From Methanocorpusculum sp. (GTDB lineage Archaea > Halobacteriota > Methanomicrobia > Methanomicrobiales > Methanocorpusculaceae): 26,906 nt of DNA. The DNA is taken from NCBI GenBank assembly GCA_029987025.1, contig DALTWQ010000005.1, positions 1 to 26,906 of the forward strand, in the 5' to 3' direction. Each line of letters starts with the position of its first letter. Positions within the stretch are counted from its first letter, which is position 1. This document shows, piece after piece, positions 22,947 through 26,906 of the stretch. Below the pieces are notes generated by a model, which had not been told where the DNA came from, did no database searches, and was given only the letters and a program-made list of their open reading frames with translations. The translations under genes and the position numbers were made by a program.

Positions 22947-24110
22947 TTACCCCTTCTTTTCATCACAGGTGTGCTTTCTTCTGCACTTCGGACAGAGGAC
23001 AGCCCCGCAGGTGTGACACTTGCGCATCTTTGATTTCAGATACGGCTGGCCGCATTCATCACAGATAATCAGTTCATCCCAGTCTTTTTTCGGTACCGCG
23101 GTTTTTTTCAGAGAATCGGGTTTCACTTTTGCAGAATCTGCTGCAGTCTTTTTTGCCGCCTCAGTTTTCTGCGCTTTCTCTTTCTTTTTCGGATCTGCAG
23201 AATCTTTCTTTTTTGAGACAGCAGGTTTTGCTGTTTTTTTCTCATCGGATGAATCTGTCTTTGATGAACAGGAGTGGAGCAGTCGGCATTTCGGACAGAG
23301 AACCGCACCGCATGACTGGCATTTCTTCAGTTTTGTTACCGGGTATTCTTTTCCGCAGTGATCACAGGCAAGCATTTTAACGCCTGTCGGAACTGATTTT
23401 ACTGCGGACGTTTCTACTGGAAGATTCTGAGATGCTACAGACTGAGCCTGAGTCACAGCAGAGGATGCTACAGCAGAGACTGCGGCTTCCGGCACAGATG
23501 AGCGCACTGCTGTTTTAGATGCAGCCGGTTTCTTTTCTTTCGTAAATGGAAGATAAGCCAGCAATCTATTCTGCTGTCCCTCGGGTTTCGGGCATTTATG
23601 TTTCTGTCTGCAAATCTGACACAATACTGCTCCGCAGTCCGGACATATCCATATATCCGACTGAGGATATTGTTCGCCGCAGGATTCGCAGGTGACAAAC
23701 GGATTTATCTCACGAACATAGGCAATATATGCTTCATCGTCAGTGAGCATCATCCCGGTATTTTTATACGGTACTTTTTCTGACTGGACATCCTGAAGCA
23801 GTGCAGATGTCTCTGCTGCGGCAGGAACCGAATCCGCCGAATCAGGATGGCTTGAAATCTCATCAGATTCGACTGCATTCGTTGGAACGGTTGTTGGCAA
23901 AAGAGAAGACGAAACATTATGCGCTTCAGATGAATCTGTACGGCAGTCATGCGTTTTCTGGCAATCTCTGCAGAAATAACCGCCGCAGAGTCTGCAGCGG
24001 CTGATTTCTTCTGCATAAAACTCCTTTCCGCAGCCGGAGCAGGTTATACGCAGCGGCCCATCTCTGAATAACACACGATTGTCCATAAAATGTAAGATAT
24101 AGTAACTCAT
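22947..24110 (-). CDS. protein with four AN1-like zinc modules
   Basis: A protein of about 387 residues built from four 33-residue modules, each Cx2Cx11Cx2Cx4Cx2Cx3HxC. Counted from a TTG codon three codons before the listed ATG, they lie at 27-59, 144-176, 252-284 and 353-385. Eight ligands per module suggest two zinc ions in a cross-braced fold close to AN1 fingers, with Cys for one His. The first module differs most. Linkers are low complexity: Ser/Thr/Ala-rich, then Lys/Ala/Ser-rich and strongly basic between modules 3 and 4. I give ATG 24110; a TATA box at 24128-24122 would start the message near 24099, favouring ATG 24086. A nucleic-acid or protein binding role is likely, but no enzyme domain is present. 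Confidence 0.75.
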   Translation of the reverse strand: MSYYILHFMDNRVLFRDGPLRITCSGCGKEFYAEEISRCRLCGGYFCRDCQKTHDCRTDSSEAHNVSSSLLPTTVPTNAVESDEISSHPDSADSVPAAAETSALLQDVQSEKVPYKNTGMMLTDDEAYIAYVREINPFVTCESCGEQYPQSDIWICPDCGAVLCQICRQKHKCPKPEGQQNRLLAYLPFTKEKKPAASKTAVRSSVPEAAVSAVASSAVTQAQSVASQNLPVETSAVKSVPTGVKMLACDHCGKEYPVTKLKKCQSCGAVLCPKCRLLHSCSSKTDSSDEKKTAKPAVSKKKDSADPKKKEKAQKTEAAKKTAADSAKVKPDSLKKTAVPKKDWDELIICDECGQPYLKSKMRKCHTCGAVLCPKCRRKHTCDEKKG

Positions 24111-24181
24111 TGGCTTCAATCATATATAGCCGTTCTCTATTCCAAAAATGAGAGTGGGAATATCTGCCATACGCATTTCGC

Positions 24182-24195
24182 GCATATTGATATGC
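24182..24195 (+). promoter_or_regulatory. palindrome at the mmp10 promoter
   Basis: GCATAT TG ATATGC is a perfect 14-base palindrome centred about 23 bases before ATG 24211, where the TATA box of a leaderless gene should be. It may be both the core promoter and a repressor or activator site. Confidence 0.4.
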
Positions 24196-24210
24196 AGAGA
24201 AGTCAAATAT

Positions 24211-25437
24211 ATGAATGAAATGGTACATCTTACAGTAGATATCGGAGGAAAACCGGGTGTAAACTGCCGCGGCTTTTGTACATACTGCTATTTTAAACAC
24301 GCAAAAGATGTACCTCCGTTCGGCTGCAGATACTGCCTTCCGTTCAAAAAAGGATGCGACTACTGTTCCCGCGGCGTAAAAGAAGGATATGATGGTTTTC
24401 TGCCGTTAAAAGAGGTTGCAGAAAACTTCCTTGCTGACCTCCAGATGATAACTGACGACGTAACACGTATTACCATCTCCGGCGGCGGAGATCCGAGTTG
24501 CTATCCGGAATTTACTGATTTGATAGAAATACTTGGAAGCCTCAATGTTCCGCTTCATATAGGATATACCAGCGGCAAAGGCTTTGACTCGGTTGATACT
24601 GCAGACTTTCTGCTGAAAAACAACCTAAGTGAAATCTCATTTACCGTTTTTGCCTCAGACCCGGCTTTACGAAAAGAGTACATGCACGACCCGACGCCGG
24701 AAGCTTCTCTTGCCGTCCTTGAACGTCTCGCAGAAAAAATCGATGTTTATGCCGCAATCGTTATCCTGCCGGGCGTAAATGACGGCGATGTTCTCGAAGA
24801 AACGCTCTGCTGGCTTGAGCGTGCCGGCGTAAAAGGGGTTATTCTGATGCGGTTTGCAAACGGCGTTAAGCAGGGACTTATTCTCGATAACGCACCCGTA
24901 ATTGAAGGACAGCGGATGCACACCATAGACGAGTTCAGATGTCTTGTTGAAACCGCACACAAAAACCACCCGGACCTGCGGCTTTCAGGAACACCGCTCT
25001 ATGACCCGCTGTTCGATTCTCCGTTTGCGATTCGAAACAGGCCGGAACTGCTCGAAAAACTGCCGCAGGTAACAGGCAGAACAAATGTTATTACCGGTGC
25101 CGCGGCAGCACCGTATGTCGCAGAGATTCTGCAGAAGTGCGGCGCTGCCGCAGACTGTGTTGTGCCGACTGCAAAAGAGATTGCCTGCCTCATGACAATC
25201 GATGACCTAAAAGCGCTTGATAAAGACAAACTCACTGACACGGTAATTATTCCAGGCAGAGCATTCGTTCACGACGCTGAAGCCTGTGAGGTGCTTGACC
25301 GCGTTGTTGTGAGAGGACCTGAAATGCTCACGGCAGACGGAGAAACGAGTATGGGTATGATCGAAGATGCGGTTTTGTCCATGGAGTTCGAAGGATTTAC
25401 CGCGTTAATCCAGCTCATCAATCAGTACGGTATGTGA
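24211..25437 (+). CDS. mmp10: Mmp10, McrA-arginine methyltransferase (radical SAM)
   Basis: A 408-residue cobalamin-dependent radical SAM protein, methanogenesis marker 10, which C-methylates an arginine in the methyl-coenzyme M reductase alpha subunit. The iron-sulfur motif is NCRGFCTYCYFK (Cys19, Cys23, Cys26, a Cx3Cx2C form), followed by a second Cys group (Cys39, Cys42, Cys49, Cys52) that can hold an extra metal. ISGGGDPSCYPEF matches the SAM-binding GGxP-type loop. The C-terminal part contains ITGAAAAPYVAEIL and VIIPGRAFVH. I start at ATG 24211 because the earlier in-frame ATG 24148 lacks family sequence and lies before the promoter-like palindrome. An RNase III-like gene follows one base after the stop. 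Confidence 0.9.
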   Translation: MNEMVHLTVDIGGKPGVNCRGFCTYCYFKHAKDVPPFGCRYCLPFKKGCDYCSRGVKEGYDGFLPLKEVAENFLADLQMITDDVTRITISGGGDPSCYPEFTDLIEILGSLNVPLHIGYTSGKGFDSVDTADFLLKNNLSEISFTVFASDPALRKEYMHDPTPEASLAVLERLAEKIDVYAAIVILPGVNDGDVLEETLCWLERAGVKGVILMRFANGVKQGLILDNAPVIEGQRMHTIDEFRCLVETAHKNHPDLRLSGTPLYDPLFDSPFAIRNRPELLEKLPQVTGRTNVITGAAAAPYVAEILQKCGAAADCVVPTAKEIACLMTIDDLKALDKDKLTDTVIIPGRAFVHDAEACEVLDRVVVRGPEMLTADGETSMGMIEDAVLSMEFEGFTALIQLINQYGM

Positions 25438-25438
25438 C

Positions 25439-25909
25439 ATGAACAGAGACCGAAAAGAACTCTATGCCACAATCAATTATACGTTTTCGGATGAAAGTCT
25501 GCTTACCGCCGCTCTGACACGGGTTGCCTACGCCGGAGAACACGGCATCGATAAGAAACAGACGATGGATCGGTTTGCCGTGCTCGGCGATGCAGTTCTT
25601 GATGCTGCGGTAATCGAGTATCTTTTAGCATCCGGCGAAGACGACAAAGGAGAAATTACGAGGGAAAAGATTGAACTCGTAAATATGTCCGTGTTCCGCG
25701 GTTTCGCCGAAAAAATCAGACTGCCTGAGTTCGTATTCTGGGGCGCCGGAGAACTGCGTCAGCGCATCTGGGAATCAGGCAGAGTTTCTGCAGAATGCTT
25801 CGAAGCACTCTGCGGGGCAGCATACTTAGACGGCGGAATGACTGCAGTAAAAATTATTCTGATGACAGTCGGTAACTTGGGAAACAGGGCTAATCAGTTT
25901 ATATCATAA
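25439..25909 (+). CDS. RNase III-like domain protein
   Basis: A 156-residue protein with one RNase III catalytic-type domain and no double-stranded RNA binding domain. Family features are YTFSDESLLTAALTRVAYA (14-32), DRFAVLGDAVLDAAVIEYL (44-62) and SAECFEALCGAAYLDGG (117-133). Of the four metal-binding acids of RNase III, the first (ERLEFLGD) is Ala47 here, the second is kept (Asp51), the third is Glu119 instead of Asp and the fourth is kept (Glu122). Cleavage may therefore be weak or lost, or the site may be rearranged. RNase III is rare in archaea. It begins one base after mmp10 and is surely co-transcribed with it. Confidence 0.8.
   Translation: MNRDRKELYATINYTFSDESLLTAALTRVAYAGEHGIDKKQTMDRFAVLGDAVLDAAVIEYLLASGEDDKGEITREKIELVNMSVFRGFAEKIRLPEFVFWGAGELRQRIWESGRVSAECFEALCGAAYLDGGMTAVKIILMTVGNLGNRANQFIS
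25898..25905 (+). promoter_or_regulatory. TATA box for 25928 gene
   Basis: TTTATATC overlaps the end of the RNase III-like gene and is centred 26 bases before ATG 25928. There is no ribosome site at that ATG, so a leaderless message is likely. Confidence 0.5.
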
Positions 25910-25927
25910 AAACACGTATAGTGTAGT

Positions 25928-26191
25928 ATGGGATTTCTTGATGGTTTAAAAAGCACTGCCAGAACTGAATTGGATGCCGCAAAAAAAGCAGTCAGATCAG
26001 GGCAGCTGAAGGCTGAATTAAACGACTTAAAGCGCCTTGAACAGGACGCATTTGCAACGCTCGGAAGAGCAGCCGCAGACGCATACGGTCTTGAAGCATT
26101 CGGCGAACACGGCAGACGAGTCACTGAAATCCGTGAAAGAATTGCAGTAAAAGAAGCTGAAATCAAAGAAGCAGAAACTATTATTCTGTAA
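25928..26191 (+). CDS. small helical protein of unknown function
   Basis: An 87-residue protein, mostly alpha-helical and charged. Two helices with heptad-like patterns (about residues 13-45 and 60-86) flank a short Gly-containing turn (YGLEAFGEHG), suggesting a coiled-coil hairpin. There is no Cys, no membrane segment and no motif that I recognise. It follows the RNase III-like gene by 18 bases but has its own TATA element at 25898-25905. It could be a small structural or partner protein. Confidence 0.6.
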   Translation: MGFLDGLKSTARTELDAAKKAVRSGQLKAELNDLKRLEQDAFATLGRAAADAYGLEAFGEHGRRVTEIRERIAVKEAEIKEAETIIL

Positions 26192-26207
26192 CTGACGTTT
26201 CAGCAGG

Positions 26208-26215
26208 AAATATAT
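26208..26215 (+). promoter_or_regulatory. TATA box for hydrogenase protease gene
   Basis: AAATATATC-type sequence centred near 26212 lies 25 bases before ATG 26237, with no ribosome site between, as for a leaderless message. Confidence 0.5.
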
Positions 26216-26236
26216 CTTAACTCCGTTCTAAAAAAT

Positions 26237-26725
26237 ATGAGCTCTGATTTTGTATCATCACCGGATATTTCGTATCAGTTTGTTCTGCTCGGCATCGGAA
26301 ATACCCTGCACGCTGATGACGGTGCAGGGCCGTATCTTGCAGACCTTATCTCTGAAGAACACAATCCGGCGGCAGCGGCATTTAACTGCGGGACAGCGCC
26401 TGAAAACTTTACCGGCGTTGTTAGAAAACTGCATCCGCATCATCTCATAATCGCAGATGCAGCGCTTATGAATGAAAAACCCGGCACACTCAGACGTATT
26501 CCTGCAGACAAAATCAGAGAAACAGCAGTCGGCACCCACATGCTTGCTTTATCACACCTGGTCAGATACTTAGAGAATGCTGCAGATAACATAACTCTCA
26601 TCGGCATTCAGCCGGAATCGCTCGAAGACCGCGACAACTTAAGTCCTGATGTTGCAGGAGCGGTTCGTAATCTGAAAGACATCTGTTTGTCCGGCAGATT
26701 TGAAGAGATTCCTCTGATGCAGTAA
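26237..26725 (+). CDS. hydrogenase maturation protease (HycI/HyaD family)
   Basis: A 162-residue endopeptidase that removes the C-terminal extension of a [NiFe]-hydrogenase large subunit after nickel insertion. The signature is GIGNTLHADDGAGP (19-32) with the nickel-sensing Asp at 27, then IIADAAL (71-77, Asp74) and GTHMLALSHL (99-108, His101), which match the three metal ligands of HycI. Length is typical. The target could be the F420-reducing, Ech/Eha or another membrane hydrogenase; no hydrogenase subunit gene is in the window to decide. ATG 26237 is 25 bases after a TATA box, so the gene is probably transcribed alone and leaderless. Confidence 0.87.
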   Translation: MSSDFVSSPDISYQFVLLGIGNTLHADDGAGPYLADLISEEHNPAAAAFNCGTAPENFTGVVRKLHPHHLIIADAALMNEKPGTLRRIPADKIRETAVGTHMLALSHLVRYLENAADNITLIGIQPESLEDRDNLSPDVAGAVRNLKDICLSGRFEEIPLMQ

Positions 26726-26740
26726 CCTGATTCACTGGAA

Positions 26741-26763
26741 GTATCCGTTCATCTGCCGGATAC
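26741..26763 (+). terminator. hairpin after hydrogenase protease gene
   Basis: GTATCCG (26741-26747) and CGGATAC (26757-26763) form a perfect 7-bp stem with a 9-base loop, 15 bases after the stop. There is no strong T-run, so it may be a 3' end stabiliser rather than an efficient terminator. Confidence 0.35.
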
Positions 26764-26858
26764 ACAATCTCTATTTACAAAACACTGAATTTGGAACAGA
26801 TTCTCATTCAGAGAGTAATTCCCATAGAATAGATAACAGTGCATTTATATCAGATTAA

Positions 26859-26906
26859 TTATATAAATAGTTTCTATTCGGGAATCTATGGTCCCGAGGT
26901 GTGTAG
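26859..26906 (+). promoter_or_regulatory. promoter and start of a gene cut by the window edge
   Basis: TTATATAA (26859-26866) is a strong TATA box centred 25 bases before ATG 26888. The frame from that ATG (reading MVPRCV) is open to the window end at 26906, giving only six codons, so no product can be named. CGGGA (26879-26883) and TCCCG (26892-26896) flank the start codon as an inverted repeat. Confidence 0.45.

Noticed and set aside
24148..24210. Upstream start for mmp10 at ATG 24148
   Set aside because: It lies before the likely promoter palindrome and adds residues not typical of the family; ATG 24211 matches the expected N-terminus.
1..26906. CRISPR array, insertion sequence, tRNA or rRNA gene
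   Set aside because: No regularly spaced repeats, transposase-like protein, tRNA T-arm pattern or rRNA stretch was found on reading the intergenic regions.

Overview
The window looks like chromosomal DNA of a hydrogenotrophic methanogenic archaeon, most likely an order Methanomicrobiales member close to Methanocorpusculum. The support is gene content: a methanogenesis marker 9 protein, Mmp10 (the radical SAM enzyme that methylates an McrA arginine), a CofE-type F420-0 glutamyl ligase homologue, a HycI-type hydrogenase protease, archaeal DUF1628-type pilins, and archaeal promoters. Several genes have a TATA element about 25 bases before the ATG and no Shine-Dalgarno site, as expected of leaderless archaeal mRNAs. 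The genus is inference; no rRNA or tRNA gene was seen.

Layout. 1-567 has no convincing gene but holds a terminator and the structured leader of a two-gene pilin operon (643-2069). After a terminator-rich intergenic stretch with a possible small RNA comes a TIM-barrel sugar isomerase-like gene (2405-3121). Next is an acyl-CoA synthetase (3469-5151) with three direct repeats upstream. It faces a minus-strand cassette of a DltA-like adenylation enzyme, a formyltransferase and a carrier protein (7848-5202). 7931-10760 holds a secreted protein, adenine deaminase and two small unknowns, all minus strand. A multi-spanning membrane protein (10943-11971) follows.

12094-14102 is a purine nucleoside recycling pair, an MTA/SAH/5'-deoxyadenosine-type deaminase and a methylthioinosine-type phosphorylase. 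It diverges from a sodium:solute symporter and its 38-residue accessory protein (14182-15899). 19406-15919 is a tightly overlapping four-gene operon: marker 9 protein, CitG-like protein, DUF447 protein and TatD-like hydrolase. It diverges from a long CofE-family protein (19501-20694). Then come an MgtE-type cation transporter, ThiD, and a protein with four identical-spacing zinc modules (minus strand). Finally the plus strand carries mmp10, an RNase III-like gene with an altered active site, a small helical protein, a hydrogenase maturation protease and the start of another gene at the window edge.

The strongest candidate for an undescribed system is the three-gene cassette at 5202-7848. It supplies, as separate proteins, the same formylation, adenylation and carrier functions that open the linear gramicidin synthetase. 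That is unexpected in an archaeon, where initiator Met-tRNA is not formylated. The second is the marker 9/CitG/DUF447/TatD operon. Its CitG-like member uses ribosyl-transfer chemistry in its characterised relatives, so a role in a methanogen cofactor such as methanopterin is plausible but unproven.
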